64,000 bases of DNA from UBA3941 sp002385665 (GTDB lineage: Bacteria > Bacillota > Clostridia > Caldicoprobacterales > UBA3941). Below are positions 27,053 to 36,347 of this stretch, piece by piece. The notes beneath the pieces were generated by a model that saw only the letters and a list, made by a program, of their open reading frames with translations, was not told the DNA's origin and did no database searches. The translations under genes and the position numbers were made by a program. Location: NCBI GenBank assembly GCA_050949255.1, contig JBMNFJ010000016.1, positions 682,001 to 746,000 on the forward strand. Reading direction: 5' to 3'. Numbering within the stretch: the stretch's first letter is position 1; every line of letters starts with the position of its first letter.

Positions 27053-28125
27053 AGAATGGGGAAGCAGGCATAAAGCGGATAAAAGAATTAATTGAGAAAG
27101 GCAGGTCCAAGGGGGTCCTCACATACAAGGAAATCATGGACATGCTTGAAGAGATAGATTTAGAGCCTGACCAGATAGAAAAGGTCTATGATACTTTAGA
27201 GACCCTTGGTATAGATATAGTCGATGAAGAGAGTGTTGTTGTTGATGAAGAAGACGATGAAGCCGATCAATCTGACGACAGCATCCTGGAAGGAGTAAAT
27301 GTAGACGATCCGGTTAGAATGTATCTCAAGGAAATTGGGAAGGTATCCCTTTTGACTGCAGAAGAAGAGATTGATTTGGCACAAAGAATGGAAGCCGGGG
27401 ATGAAATGGCAAAACGTCAGCTGGCGGAAGCAAATCTACGACTGGTGGTAAGTATAGCAAAACGTTATGTTGGTAGGGGAATGCTTTTCTTGGATTTAAT
27501 ACAGGAAGGCAATTTAGGGTTAATTAAAGCGGTGGAGAAGTTCGATTATCGAAAAGGGTTTAAGTTCAGCACATATGCCACATGGTGGATCAGGCAAGCA
27601 ATTACCAGGGCTATAGCGGACCAGGCTAGGACCATTCGTATACCTGTCCATATGGTGGAAACCATAAACAAGTTGATCAGGGTATCAAGACAATTACTTC
27701 AAGAATATGGCCGGGAACCTCTACCTGAGGAAATAGCGGAAGAGATGGGAATTACCGAAGAAAAGGTAAGGGAAATACTCAAAATAGCTCAAGAACCTGT
27801 ATCGCTGGAAACTCCAATCGGAGAAGAAGAGGATAGTCACCTCGGAGATTTTATTCCTGACGACGATGCTCCTGCTCCGGCAGAGGCTGCAGCCTTTACG
27901 CTCTTAAAGGAACAGCTGATGGAGGTCTTGGATACTCTTACTCCCAGGGAAGAAAAGGTGTTAAGGTTAAGGTTTGGCTTGGACGATGGACGTGCCAGAA
28001 CCCTGGAAGAGGTAGGGAAAGAGTTCAATGTGACAAGAGAGAGGATACGACAAATCGAAGCTAAGGCTTTGAGAAAGCTGAGACACCCTAGTAGAAGCAA
28101 GAGATTAAAGGATTTTCTGGATTAA
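27049..28125 (+). CDS. rpoD: RNA polymerase primary sigma factor (SigA/RpoD)
   Basis: The 358-residue protein has region 1.1-like acidic residues, region 1.2 (DDPVRMYLKEIG), region 2 (FKFSTYATWWIRQAITRAIA), region 3 and region 4 ending in VTRERIRQIEAKALRKLR. It recognises the -35/-10 promoters seen across this window. GTG 27049 is used with AAGGAGGAGG just upstream, inside the end of dnaG. A terminator follows immediately. Confidence 0.98.
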   Translation: MKNGEAGIKRIKELIEKGRSKGVLTYKEIMDMLEEIDLEPDQIEKVYDTLETLGIDIVDEESVVVDEEDDEADQSDDSILEGVNVDDPVRMYLKEIGKVSLLTAEEEIDLAQRMEAGDEMAKRQLAEANLRLVVSIAKRYVGRGMLFLDLIQEGNLGLIKAVEKFDYRKGFKFSTYATWWIRQAITRAIADQARTIRIPVHMVETINKLIRVSRQLLQEYGREPLPEEIAEEMGITEEKVREILKIAQEPVSLETPIGEEEDSHLGDFIPDDDAPAPAEAAAFTLLKEQLMEVLDTLTPREEKVLRLRFGLDDGRARTLEEVGKEFNVTRERIRQIEAKALRKLRHPSRSKRLKDFLD

Positions 28126-28155
28126 AAAGGCACCAACTAAAAGGGGTGCTTTTTT
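28124..28155 (+). terminator. Intrinsic terminator after rpoD
   Basis: AAAAAGGCACC (28124-28134) pairs with GGTGCTTTTT (28145-28154) around a short A-rich loop, with one wobble, ending in a T-run. It overlaps the rpoD stop region. Confidence 0.75.
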
Positions 28156-28205
28156 ATGTAGCCTATGCCGTGGTTCCAGAATACGCGTGGGGAGGGGAAA
28201 ACATT

Positions 28206-28907
28206 TTGTTAGGTTCAAGGCTGGCAGAAATAGCCCGGCAAATACCGAAAGATGCAAGAGTTGCCGATATAGGAACTGATCATGGGTTAATGCCAGTTTA
28301 TCTGGTCAAAAACGGGATATCCAGTAGAATCATTGCTACGGATATAAGTCCCGGTTCACTCTCCAAGGCCAGGGATTTAATTGTAAAAGAAAGCTTGGAA
28401 GGTATTATAGAGACACGGATTGGATCCGGCTTAAAGGTCATAAGTCCTGGGGAAATTGATACTGTTGTAATCGCCGGGATGGGTGGCTTGCTTATAAGTT
28501 CAATATTAGAGGATGGGGCTGATGTTCTAGAGTATGTTCATAGACTGGTCCTTCAGCCTATGGGCAACACAGATATAGTCAGAAAATGGTTAACTGATAA
28601 TGGCTTTGCTATTGAAGGTGAATCCTTGGTTAAAGAGGGCAGGCATATATACGAGATAATAGTAGCCCGACCAGGATATCAGGAAGTCAGCGATAATATC
28701 CATTATGAAATTGGATTAAAATTAATTGAGAATAGAGATCCTCTCTTTAAGGAGTTTGTTGGCATCAAAATAAAAAAAGCACAGAATATAATTAATAGAC
28801 TTAAGAACGAGAAGACCAGAAATGCTCAAAAGGTAATGGAGGAATTCTCGATTAAGCTTAATAAGTATCATGAGGTGTTAAGATGTTTTGCTCAGTGGAG
28901 AGGGTAG
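28206..28907 (+). CDS. trmK: tRNA (adenine(22)-N(1))-methyltransferase TrmK
   Basis: The Rossmann-fold methyltransferase core is evident in VADIGTDHGLMPVYLVKNG (motif I, about residues 19-37) and VVIAGMGGLLI (motif IV). This is the TrmK/YqfN family that makes m1A22 in tRNA. A GGGGAGGGG run at 28191-28199 places the start at TTG 28206; an upstream ATG frame would begin inside the terminator. The product is about 233 residues. It overlaps the next gene by 25 bp, the usual trmK-nif3 pairing. Confidence 0.9.
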   Translation: MLGSRLAEIARQIPKDARVADIGTDHGLMPVYLVKNGISSRIIATDISPGSLSKARDLIVKESLEGIIETRIGSGLKVISPGEIDTVVIAGMGGLLISSILEDGADVLEYVHRLVLQPMGNTDIVRKWLTDNGFAIEGESLVKEGRHIYEIIVARPGYQEVSDNIHYEIGLKLIENRDPLFKEFVGIKIKKAQNIINRLKNEKTRNAQKVMEEFSIKLNKYHEVLRCFAQWRG

Positions 28908-29716
28908 CCCAATTAATGGATGATATAGCACCTATCAAATGGGCAGAAGAATGGGATAATGTAGGCTTATTGTTAGGCTACAGAGGAGCCAAAGTAGAAC
29001 GTTTGATGGTAGTACTTGATATATCTCCAGCCGTAGTAGAAGAAGCAGTAAAGAAGAATGTGGATATGATTATAGCCCATCATCCACTAATCTTTAGCCC
29101 ATTAAAAAGAATAGTTGACGATAGCTTAGTAGGCCGATTAATCCTGCCTCTTGCTTCTCATAATATTGCTGTATATTGTGCCCACACCAATTTGGATATG
29201 ACTATGGGCGGTGTAGATGACACATTGGCAAGACTTCTTGGATTAAATAAAATTAATTATCTGAATTTGGATGATGCCAAACAATCTTCAAAACCAGGGG
29301 TTGGAAGGTGGGGTAAACTAGAATCGCCGATCCCTTTGATGGATTTTATAAAACTAGTTGGAAAAGCTCTAAACATTCCTAGCCTGGATGTAATTAAAAG
29401 CACTGGTACCAGGGATGATAAAAAGATCCACACCGTAGCACTATGTGCAGGCTCGGGTGCGGATTACATGACGCACGCCAAAAAAATTGGTGCAGACATA
29501 TTTGTAACAGGTGAGATAAAATATCACGATGCCCTTACTGCGCATTGGCTAGGTATAGATGTATTGGCCGCTGGACATTTTTATACCGAACTACCAATAG
29601 TCAAAGAATTAATTAGTCGTTTACAAATGATTATGGATAGTTTACAATATAAGGTAGAGATAATTGAGTCAGAAATGCAAATGAGCCCCTACTCACGGAT
29701 CTTTATTGAAGAATAA
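28883..29716 (+). CDS. Nif3-like dinuclear metal center protein (DUF34, YqfO-like)
   Basis: The metal-binding residues of the Nif3/DUF34 family are visible in AHHPLIFSPLKR (about 65-76), AHTNLD (about 104) and VTGEIKYHDAL (about 211). 277 residues corresponds to the short form without the central PII-like insert. The family is often annotated as GTP cyclohydrolase I type 2, but the physiological role is unsettled. GAGGTG precedes ATG 28883, and the gene is coupled to trmK. Confidence 0.88.
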   Translation: MFCSVERVAQLMDDIAPIKWAEEWDNVGLLLGYRGAKVERLMVVLDISPAVVEEAVKKNVDMIIAHHPLIFSPLKRIVDDSLVGRLILPLASHNIAVYCAHTNLDMTMGGVDDTLARLLGLNKINYLNLDDAKQSSKPGVGRWGKLESPIPLMDFIKLVGKALNIPSLDVIKSTGTRDDKKIHTVALCAGSGADYMTHAKKIGADIFVTGEIKYHDALTAHWLGIDVLAAGHFYTELPIVKELISRLQMIMDSLQYKVEIIESEMQMSPYSRIFIEE

Positions 29717-29776
29717 GTGATTAAGGATATAGGTGGTATTTTTGATGGAAGCGAGCCGTGGAAAGGAGGGAACGCT

Positions 29777-30502
29777 TTGGAACAATTGGATTATTTATGG
29801 AATTATCAAGAGTTGGATTTAAAAATGGATGAGTTAAACGCCCAAAAAAAGGACTCACCATTAAGGAAGGAGCTCTATAGATCTATAAGGTATTTAAAGA
29901 ATCAGCAGAAAAACATAGAAAAATTAAATAACGATATTGACAAAAAGAACCATATCTATAATAGAATATTACATGAATTTGAGAGCATTAATAGTGTCCT
30001 AAAGCAGGAGGAGGAAATATTAAATAGCGGTGATGTTAAGTCCTTTAAGCAACTAGATCAGGTTGAAAAGAAGATATTAGAGGCTGAAGAGAAGCTTAAG
30101 GAAAAGAAAGAGGAGTTAACTGTACTTCTGCAAGACATGAACTCCCTAAATAAAAAACTGCAGGCAATCACGTCCCGCCTTCAAAAGGGTAAAAAAGAAT
30201 ATGAAAAGAATAAGAAAGAATATGATCTGGCTATTAAGGAATTGGATTCTCAGTATAAGGATCTAAAGGCCAAACGGGATAGATACAAAGTGGAGTTGAA
30301 CAATGCTCTATTAAAGAGATACGAGGCAATAAAGAACAGTCATCCCACGGTCATGGCAGAGATTGAACAAGACCGTTGTGGCGGATGCAATATGGCATTA
30401 GCGTCTTTGGTTATTCAGAATGTCAAAGATAAGGGTAGGATAATCGAATGTGAAAATTGTGGTAGGATTCTATATTCCAGGAAGGAAGAGTCTGATAGTT
30501 GA
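29777..30502 (+). CDS. Coiled-coil zinc-ribbon protein (DUF164 family)
   Basis: Residues about 5-180 form a long antiparallel coiled coil rich in Lys and Glu. The C-terminus has a four-cysteine zinc ribbon (CGGC...CENCGR, about residues 203-230). The layout matches the C4-type zinc ribbon/DUF164 proteins encoded after nif3-like genes in many bacteria, proposed to bind nucleic acid. AAAGGAGGG at 29761-29769 points to the TTG at 29777 rather than the GTG at 29717. Confidence 0.85.
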   Translation: MEQLDYLWNYQELDLKMDELNAQKKDSPLRKELYRSIRYLKNQQKNIEKLNNDIDKKNHIYNRILHEFESINSVLKQEEEILNSGDVKSFKQLDQVEKKILEAEEKLKEKKEELTVLLQDMNSLNKKLQAITSRLQKGKKEYEKNKKEYDLAIKELDSQYKDLKAKRDRYKVELNNALLKRYEAIKNSHPTVMAEIEQDRCGGCNMALASLVIQNVKDKGRIIECENCGRILYSRKEESDS

Positions 30503-30547
30503 TACTGCAACATACCATCATTTGCCTACCGAGGATGTAAATACTTT

Positions 30548-30576
30548 TTGACCAAAAACTATGAATATGGTATTAT
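30548..30576 (+). promoter_or_regulatory. Sigma-A promoter of rnpB
   Basis: TTGACC (30548-30553), 17-bp spacer, TATTAT (30571-30576). It is correctly placed about 23 bp before the mature RNA end. Confidence 0.8.
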
Positions 30577-30598
30577 TATATTTCAAAACGCTTTTACT

Positions 30599-30978
30599 AT
30601 GAGTAAGCTAGATGATCGCATCTAAGGATTTAGATGAGGAAAGTCCGAGCTCCATAGGGCAGGGTGCTGGGTAACACCCAGTGGAGGCAACTCCAAGGAT
30701 AGTGCAACAGAAAGATACCGCCCTGAATTCAATATGTATGGGATAATCTGATCCCTATATTAAATTGGATACAGGGTAAGGGTGGAAAGGTGAGGTAAAA
30801 GCTCACCAGCATTTAGGCGACTAAATTGGCTATGTAAACCCCACCTGGAGCAAGACCGAATAGGGGATATAAAGTGGTTGCCCGCCGCATCCCGGGAAAA
30901 GGTCGCTTGAGTCTGCCGGCAACGGTAGATCTAGATAGATGATCATCCACGACAGAACTCGGCTTACGGCTTGCTCAT
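30599..30978 (+). ncRNA. rnpB: RNase P RNA, type A
   Basis: The catalytic RNA that matures tRNA 5' ends. The conserved GAGGAAAGTCCGAGCTCC block (about 30636-30653) and the ACAGAAAGATACCGCCC region (about 30707-30723) are present. So are the internal GTAAGGGTGGAAAGGTGAGGT segment and the closing CCACGACAGAACTCGGCTTA. Helix P1 pairs ATGAGTAAGC at the start with GCTTGCTCAT at the end, defining about 380 nt. The order of helices fits the ancestral type A fold rather than the Bacillus type B. Confidence 0.97.
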
Positions 30979-30984
30979 TATATA

Positions 30985-31014
30985 AAAAAGCACCGGTATC
31001 ACCGGTGTTTTTTT
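30985..31014 (+). terminator. Terminator of rnpB
   Basis: CACCGGT (30991-30997) pairs with ACCGGTG (31001-31007) across ATC, with A-run and T-run extensions. Confidence 0.92.
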
Positions 31015-31015
31015 G

Positions 31016-31044
31016 TTGCAGAAATAGTACAATAGAGGTAGAAT
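31016..31044 (+). promoter_or_regulatory. Probable promoter of the DegV gene
   Basis: TTGCAG (31016-31021), 17-bp spacer, TAGAAT (31039-31044), about 125 bp before the start codon. Confidence 0.45.
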
Positions 31045-31167
31045 AACTTTATATTATATAAATTCTTAATTTAGTTATTTTTTTATTGGGTTGTTGTATA
31101 TGAGTTTGCATTGTCCTATATTTTACAATACCCATCATTTTATTTTATGAAGAAGGGGGCAAGACTT

Positions 31168-32028
31168 ATGAGACCTGTAAAAATTTTCACTGACAGCACT
31201 GCCGACTTATCAATTGAACTGCGGAAACAATACAATATTTCCCTTATCCCCTTATATGTAACTATAGGGGGACAAACCTATAGGGATCAAATCGATATTG
31301 ATACATCAAAGCTATATGAACTGGTAGATGAGGTAGGCGAGCTACCCAAGACCGCGGCACCATCCACTCAAGATTTTATTAATTCATTCAAACCCTGGAT
31401 TGATAATGGCAATGATATTATATTTTTAGGTATTTCTTCTAAATTGTCGGCTACTGTTCAATCTGCTAGTCTGGCGGCACAGGAATTGGGTGAAGATAGG
31501 GTAAGGGTTGTTGATTCAGCTAATCTTTCTATGGGAATAGGATTAATGGCAATTAAAGCTGCCCAATGGGCTTCTGAAGGTCTTGGTTCGGAGGAAATAT
31601 ACAGGAAATTAATGAATATGACACCGAGGGTCAGGACTAGTTTCATTATCGACACTCTTAAATTCCTACATATGGGAGGAAGATGCTCATCTTTAGAATT
31701 GATAGCTGGCACGGTTTTAAAGATTAGGCCACAAATAATTGTAAGGGAGGGCAGCCTCCAAGTAGCAGACAAACATAGGGGTAAAAAGATGAAGACCATG
31801 GATGTTTTCTATGATAATTTTGTCAAAGCCAATCAAAATATTGAAACTGACATCATAGCCATAGCACATTCCGCTGATCCATCGTCTGCCGAATATTTAG
31901 AGAATAAAATCTTGGAAAGCGGTTTAAAGTTCAACAATATTTATGTAGTGGAAGCCGGGACAGTAATTTCCAGCCATTGTGGACCCGGGACCGTAGGGGT
32001 TTTATTTATAGAAAAGGAAAATATGTAA
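31168..32028 (+). CDS. DegV family fatty-acid-binding protein
   Basis: DegV proteins (FakB-like) bind a fatty acid and present it to the FakA kinase. The N-terminal KIFTDSTADLS, the middle FLGISSKLSATVQSA and the C-terminal SSHCGPGTVGVLF are the family landmarks. AGAAGGGGG at 31151-31159 selects ATG 31168, giving 286 residues. No fakA is seen in this window. The gene is flanked by its own promoter and a large hairpin. Confidence 0.9.
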   Translation: MRPVKIFTDSTADLSIELRKQYNISLIPLYVTIGGQTYRDQIDIDTSKLYELVDEVGELPKTAAPSTQDFINSFKPWIDNGNDIIFLGISSKLSATVQSASLAAQELGEDRVRVVDSANLSMGIGLMAIKAAQWASEGLGSEEIYRKLMNMTPRVRTSFIIDTLKFLHMGGRCSSLELIAGTVLKIRPQIIVREGSLQVADKHRGKKMKTMDVFYDNFVKANQNIETDIIAIAHSADPSSAEYLENKILESGLKFNNIYVVEAGTVISSHCGPGTVGVLFIEKENM

Positions 32029-32529
32029 AAGTCATTCAAATTGCTCTTATCGCATGGTTTTTCAGCCTTTCCAGCCCGACGTCCATGTTCAATGCATAAA
32101 AGTCGGGCTTTGGAAAGGTTTATGATGTTAATTCTACAAAGCATCGAATCACCTCTACTTATCAAGCATCCCATATAGCGCCATCATAGATTGGTATTTG
32201 CCTCTTAAGACATCTCTAAAGCAGAAGATTGCCTTTCATCAATCAGTAGATATCATTTTAAAAAACCAATTAATTCAACATGATTTTGAAATCGTTGTGG
32301 GGAATACTAGACACGAGAGCAACTATCCAAATATTATTGCATATAATGTAGCAAGAATTGAAGGGTATTTCTTTAAGTGCATGTATATATTGATGGAACT
32401 TAAGAAGAGACATTGGGAGGCAAAAAGGCGAATTAGTCCCTTCAAAATCAATATGTACTATAGCTTCAGAGTCAATTGCTGACGAAGAAGGTTTTTTACA
32501 ATTGAAATTCGATGGAAGGGAGTGATGGG
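32029..32529. other. Intergenic region with a large hairpin
   Basis: No convincing gene lies in these 501 bases. A TTG-initiated 94-codon frame at 32198-32482 lacks a ribosome site and matches no family I recognise. A long hairpin occupies 32066-32118. Confidence 0.5.
32066..32118. repeat. Long imperfect hairpin downstream of the DegV gene
   Basis: The arm at 32066-32080 (CCTTTCCAGCCCGAC) pairs with the arm at 32102-32118 (GTCGGGC, two bulged T, TGGAAAGG) around a 21-nt loop. It could end the DegV transcript, although a clear T-run is missing, or be a dispersed palindromic repeat. Confidence 0.6.
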
Positions 32530-33411
32530 ATGCAGTTGTTTTCCATCGGGATTGATGATAAGGATATGGAACTTAAGGAATTAATTCGAAAAAAATCTTC
32601 TGTCCCCTGGATAGAAGGTTTATATATAGAAGAAAACAGGATAGGGGATCTGATCTTCCTTAACTACAACATCAGCCATATCCTGCCACAGAAGAAAGTG
32701 GAAGAAGTAAAGGATAGGTTGCGATTGATTATCGCCGATACGCTCTCGGATATGATTATGGAAGATATGCAATCAGTTATAGTGCAGAGGATCATCCAAA
32801 ATGAGTATTTTTATATTGATAGAAAGGATCAGGATAGGATCCTTCGTGATGCGCTGGCCATTATGTGGGGTGGGAGAAATCCAATTGTTAACGCTGAAAC
32901 AATCAGGGAGCAATGGAGATACCGGATATGGGACAGGATAATGGATCACCTGGATACAAATGATGAATTGGTCTTTGATGGCTTTGTGACCTTCCGATTG
33001 AAGGATTTTATTAATGAATTAGAGGATGCCGTTGAACGCGCCGTGGATGATCTTCTAATCGAAAATGAATACAATGAATTCATAAAGCTTTTGCAATATT
33101 TTGTGGAGATTCAGGATCCCAAAATGGATGAGGTCCATGTACTCCAACAGGAAGACAAACGTTATATCCTTTTGGATTCCGATTTTAAGGTAATTCATAA
33201 TGAGATGCTGGAGCAGCTGGCCAGGGAAATAACAGACAAGGAGATAAGCCATGATGATCTATTGATTAGCTCCTTGATTACCATTGCACCATGCAAGATA
33301 ACTATCCATGAATACGACAAGATAAAAAATATTGAACTCTTAAATACCATAAACAATGTCTTTACCGGAAAGGTTGTTATGAGTGAAGAACGAATCACTC
33401 CAAAATTATAA
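32530..33411 (+). CDS. ytxC: Putative sporulation protein YtxC
   Basis: The 293-residue cytosolic protein has the mid-protein signature FDGFVTFRLKDFINELEDAVE (about 157-177) that marks the YtxC family, restricted to spore formers and of unknown function. No membrane segment or catalytic motif is visible. GGAAGGGA at 32514-32521 places the start at ATG 32530 instead of the more upstream ATG. A strong terminator follows. Confidence 0.85.
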   Translation: MQLFSIGIDDKDMELKELIRKKSSVPWIEGLYIEENRIGDLIFLNYNISHILPQKKVEEVKDRLRLIIADTLSDMIMEDMQSVIVQRIIQNEYFYIDRKDQDRILRDALAIMWGGRNPIVNAETIREQWRYRIWDRIMDHLDTNDELVFDGFVTFRLKDFINELEDAVERAVDDLLIENEYNEFIKLLQYFVEIQDPKMDEVHVLQQEDKRYILLDSDFKVIHNEMLEQLAREITDKEISHDDLLISSLITIAPCKITIHEYDKIKNIELLNTINNVFTGKVVMSEERITPKL

Positions 33412-33472
33412 GTATGATTGACCCTATCTCCTGTATTGAGGTTAGGATTAAAGCGGTTGTAAAGCAAAAATG

Positions 33473-33501
33473 GATGCACGGAAAAAAGTGCATCTTTTTT
33501 T
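33473..33501 (+). terminator. Terminator after ytxC
   Basis: GATGCAC (33473-33479) pairs with GTGCATC (33488-33494), followed by seven T. Confidence 0.92.
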
Positions 33502-33603
33502 GACTTTTATTTTATGTTAATTAGGTGTACAATTAATAAAATGCTATTATCTATGTATGGAAGTTTACTATATAAATTCTTGACAGCGCAGGGAGGCAAT
33601 AAG

Positions 33604-34206
33604 GTGTTTTGGGAAATAATTGTTATGGCTTTAGTAGGTGCGGTTATAGGCTGGTTTACTAATTATTTGGCAATTAAGCTGATTTTCAGACCCCTAAATC
33701 CCATAAGAATTCCCCTAATAGGGTTAGATTTTCAAGGCCTGGTACCCAAGCGTAGAGGAGAGATTGCTGCTAGTATCGGTAAAACTGTTGAAGAGCAGCT
33801 ATTATCCGTAGACGACCTAATGGGATTTTTTAATACTGATGAGAATCAAGCTATTATTATTAAGAATATAAGAATTGGGATACTAAAGATTATAAACGAA
33901 AAAATACCCGCCTTCATACCCCATGGAATTAAGAACATTATACTGAAATATACAGGTGATGTAGTAGAGAAGGAATCAAAGGACTATTTAGAGAAGAACA
34001 TGGATAGCCTTATTAGACGTGCAGTAGAAACCTTAGATGTGAAGCGGTTGGTTGAAGAAAAAATTAATAATTTTGATCTCGTAGAATTGGAGTCCATCAT
34101 CCTATCCCTTTCTAATAGTGAGTTAAGGTATATTGAAGTACTGGGTGGTGTGTTGGGATTTATTATTGGGTTGATTCAAGGCCTATTTATTAAGCTTTTC
34201 AGCTAA
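33604..34206 (+). CDS. DUF445 family membrane protein
   Basis: The 200-residue protein starts with a membrane helix containing GAVIGWFTNYLAIKLIFRP, the DUF445 (YheB-like) hallmark. It has a helical middle and ends with a second membrane helix. Function is unknown; the B. subtilis relative is spore-associated. GGGAGG at 33591-33596 selects GTG 33604 over the upstream TTG 33514. It is monocistronic and ends in a terminator. Confidence 0.85.
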   Translation: MFWEIIVMALVGAVIGWFTNYLAIKLIFRPLNPIRIPLIGLDFQGLVPKRRGEIAASIGKTVEEQLLSVDDLMGFFNTDENQAIIIKNIRIGILKIINEKIPAFIPHGIKNIILKYTGDVVEKESKDYLEKNMDSLIRRAVETLDVKRLVEEKINNFDLVELESIILSLSNSELRYIEVLGGVLGFIIGLIQGLFIKLFS

Positions 34207-34209
34207 AGG

Positions 34210-34250
34210 ACCGCTATCCCACTTCAATGGTGGGCAGCGGTTTTTATTTT
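34210..34250 (+). terminator. Terminator after the DUF445 gene
   Basis: ACCGCT-AT-CCCAC (34210-34222) pairs with GTGGG-CAGCGGT (34230-34241) and runs into TTTTATTTT. Confidence 0.85.
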
Positions 34251-34315
34251 GGAAGACATTCATTTCGGGCTGGTAAGCTCAAATAAAAAATATTGTCGTA
34301 TAACCCATTTATTTC

Positions 34316-34344
34316 TTGATTATTGCCGTTATAGGGCATATAAT
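34316..34344 (+). promoter_or_regulatory. Sigma-A promoter of the first pilB
   Basis: TTGATT (34316-34321), exact 17-bp spacer, TATAAT (34339-34344). The rest of the 323-bp gap before pilB shows no gene, leaving a leader of about 180 nt. Confidence 0.7.
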
Positions 34345-34529
34345 ATTTGGTATATAATGGTTTTCTTGAGAATCATTTTCTATGTGCCTGTTGTTCCCAT
34401 ATAGCAGCTTAACTCTGTTACTTACTATGAGTACGTTTTTTTGTCTTTATATGATATTTGTACATAAGACCTGTAAGCAAACTCTAATATCTATTTTAAC
34501 CTAAGGGAATTCTGTGGAGGTTGGATATC

Positions 34530-36062
34530 ATGAACTCAAGGTTGGATTTGAACAATGAATATGCCCTTTACTTCCAGGAAAATGTCATATCTGAAGAGGT
34601 CATGTCTCTTATTCCTTCATCGATAGCCAGACAGTACAACCTGTTTCCCTTTAAACTGGAAGATGAAAACCTATATATCGCTATGGAAGATCCGGATAAT
34701 ATTGTAGCCATTGACCATATCGCAAGGATAACCGGCCGAAAGGTAATAGCATGCCCTGCTAACGGCTACATAGTTGCTCACCATATAAATAAATTATATG
34801 GCAATGAACCCATTGAAAGGGCATTGGAGGATTTTAGAAGGGAAATGAGGATCTCAGAATCGCAAAGCACTTGGCTGGGATCTCCATCAGATACCATTGC
34901 CTCTGCTCCCATTGTCAGGTTAGTGGATTCCCTTATAGTACAGGCTGTGGAACAAAGGGCCAGCGATATACATATAGAACCAATGGAAGATTCAATGCGT
35001 ATACGATTTAGATTGGACGGTTTTTTGCAGCGAATAGCAAGCTTACCCCTCGATGTTCATGATCCCGTTATCAGCCGCATAAAAGTCTTGGGAAACATGG
35101 ATATAGCAGAAAAAAGATTGCCTCAGGATGGGAGAAGCCAGTTTCAGATACCAGGCAAAAACATAGATATAAGGATATCGATTATGCCGACAATATACGG
35201 TGAAAAATGTGTATTACGCCTACTTGATCATGATTATTTTCTGTTTCCCAAGGAGGCTCTGGGATTTACGGATGATAACCTTAGACATTTTGATAGGTTT
35301 CTTGGCTTAAAACGGGGCATTATTTTAATAACCGGTCCTACGGGTAGTGGCAAATCCACCACTTTATACACTATGCTTAACGAGATTAATAATGAAACCG
35401 ATAATATAATAACCGTTGAAGACCCAGTAGAATGTAAGATCCCGGGGATAAATCAAATCCAAATTAACTCAAAAGCAGGCATGACCTTTGCAAACTCCTT
35501 ACGTTCCGTATTAAGACAAGATCCTGATGTCATCATGATAGGTGAAATTAGGGACAATGAAACCGCACAGATAGCGATAAGAGCAGCCATAACCGGTCAT
35601 CTGGTTTTGAGTACTATTCATACCCACGATGCCATAGGGGCTATAAGGAGATTATTGGATATGGGAATTGAAAATTATCTCCTATCGGATGCTCTTATGG
35701 GTGTCATATCGCAACGCCTCATTAGAAAGGCTTGTCCCCACTGCCGTCAGGCTTATACTCCAAGCAGGGAACAGTTGGGTACGATTGGTGCTTCTGTCAA
35801 GGAAGGGAATAAATACTACAGAAAAGTTGGTTGCGTTAGGTGTGGTTTTACCGGTTATAAAGGAAGGACCGCAATCCACGAGGTCCTAGTTGTGGATAAA
35901 GGAATCCGTCGATTGATTCAAGAAAATGCAACTAGCGATGATATACATAACTATGCAATACAAAATGGTTTGGAACCGCTAAATTACGCATGTATAGATC
36001 TATTTGAAAAAGGAATTACCACCTTGGAGGAGACGATTCGTGTTTTGCAAACTTTTGAGTAA
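34530..36062 (+). CDS. pilB: Type IV pilus assembly ATPase, PilB/GspE type (copy 1)
   Basis: The 510-residue protein is a pilus extension ATPase with Walker A GPTGSGKST near residue 269, the Asp box (TVEDPVE), Walker B (IMIGEIRD), the His box (LSTIHTHDA) and a CPHC...CVRC zinc site near 403-440. Its N-terminus holds only a GspE N-II-like domain (about 15-90) and lacks the tandem MshEN repeats of the second copy. GGAGG at 34516-34520 favours ATG 34530 over TTG 34521. An IS256 element separates it from the rest of the pilus genes. Confidence 0.93.
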   Translation: MNSRLDLNNEYALYFQENVISEEVMSLIPSSIARQYNLFPFKLEDENLYIAMEDPDNIVAIDHIARITGRKVIACPANGYIVAHHINKLYGNEPIERALEDFRREMRISESQSTWLGSPSDTIASAPIVRLVDSLIVQAVEQRASDIHIEPMEDSMRIRFRLDGFLQRIASLPLDVHDPVISRIKVLGNMDIAEKRLPQDGRSQFQIPGKNIDIRISIMPTIYGEKCVLRLLDHDYFLFPKEALGFTDDNLRHFDRFLGLKRGIILITGPTGSGKSTTLYTMLNEINNETDNIITVEDPVECKIPGINQIQINSKAGMTFANSLRSVLRQDPDVIMIGEIRDNETAQIAIRAAITGHLVLSTIHTHDAIGAIRRLLDMGIENYLLSDALMGVISQRLIRKACPHCRQAYTPSREQLGTIGASVKEGNKYYRKVGCVRCGFTGYKGRTAIHEVLVVDKGIRRLIQENATSDDIHNYAIQNGLEPLNYACIDLFEKGITTLEETIRVLQTFE

Positions 36063-36091
36063 TTCTTTAGCACTTTTTCGTTATTTTTGAA

Positions 36092-36099
36092 TTTTTTAG
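36092..36099. repeat. Target site duplication, left copy
   Basis: TTTTTTAG abuts the left end of the IS. An identical 8-mer abuts the right end at 37662-37669. Confidence 0.8.
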
Positions 36100-36209
36100 A
36101 GTCAAGTCCAAAATAGTGTGTAAAATGCCTCGGTAGTAAAATATTTTGAAATTCTTTAAAACGATATTTTTTGCACCTTGAAAAACATAAGGCGTTTATG
36201 CCGCGAAAG

Positions 36210-36326
36210 CCTGTTGATACGGTGGAGTCCCCTCTGGTATAATTTAGGGACGGAAATATACCCCCATAAGGTCATTTCCGCCATAAATGGGTGTCCAGAG
36301 GGGGCAGGGGCCCCCGTGTCAATAGG
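36210..36326. repeat. 117-nt multi-tier hairpin inside the IS
   Basis: Three nested arms pair in order. CCTGTTGATACGG (36210-36222) pairs with CCGTGTCAATAGG (36314-36326), two pairs being G-T. CCCCTCTGG (36229-36237) pairs with CCAGAGGGG (36295-36303). CGGAAAT (36251-36257) pairs with ATTTCCG (36274-36280). It lies just downstream of the transposase stop and may block read-through transcription or serve a transposition role. Confidence 0.7.
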
Positions 36327-36347
36327 ACCGTGGAATAAATGCGAGTT

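Noticed and set aside
32198..32482. TTG-initiated frame of 94 codons after the DegV gene
   Set aside because: No ribosome site, unusual composition and no recognisable family; treated as non-coding.
34345..34529. Possible c-di-GMP riboswitch ahead of the pilus genes
   Set aside because: I looked for the conserved core elements of the type I class and did not find them here or ahead of 37930 or 46383.
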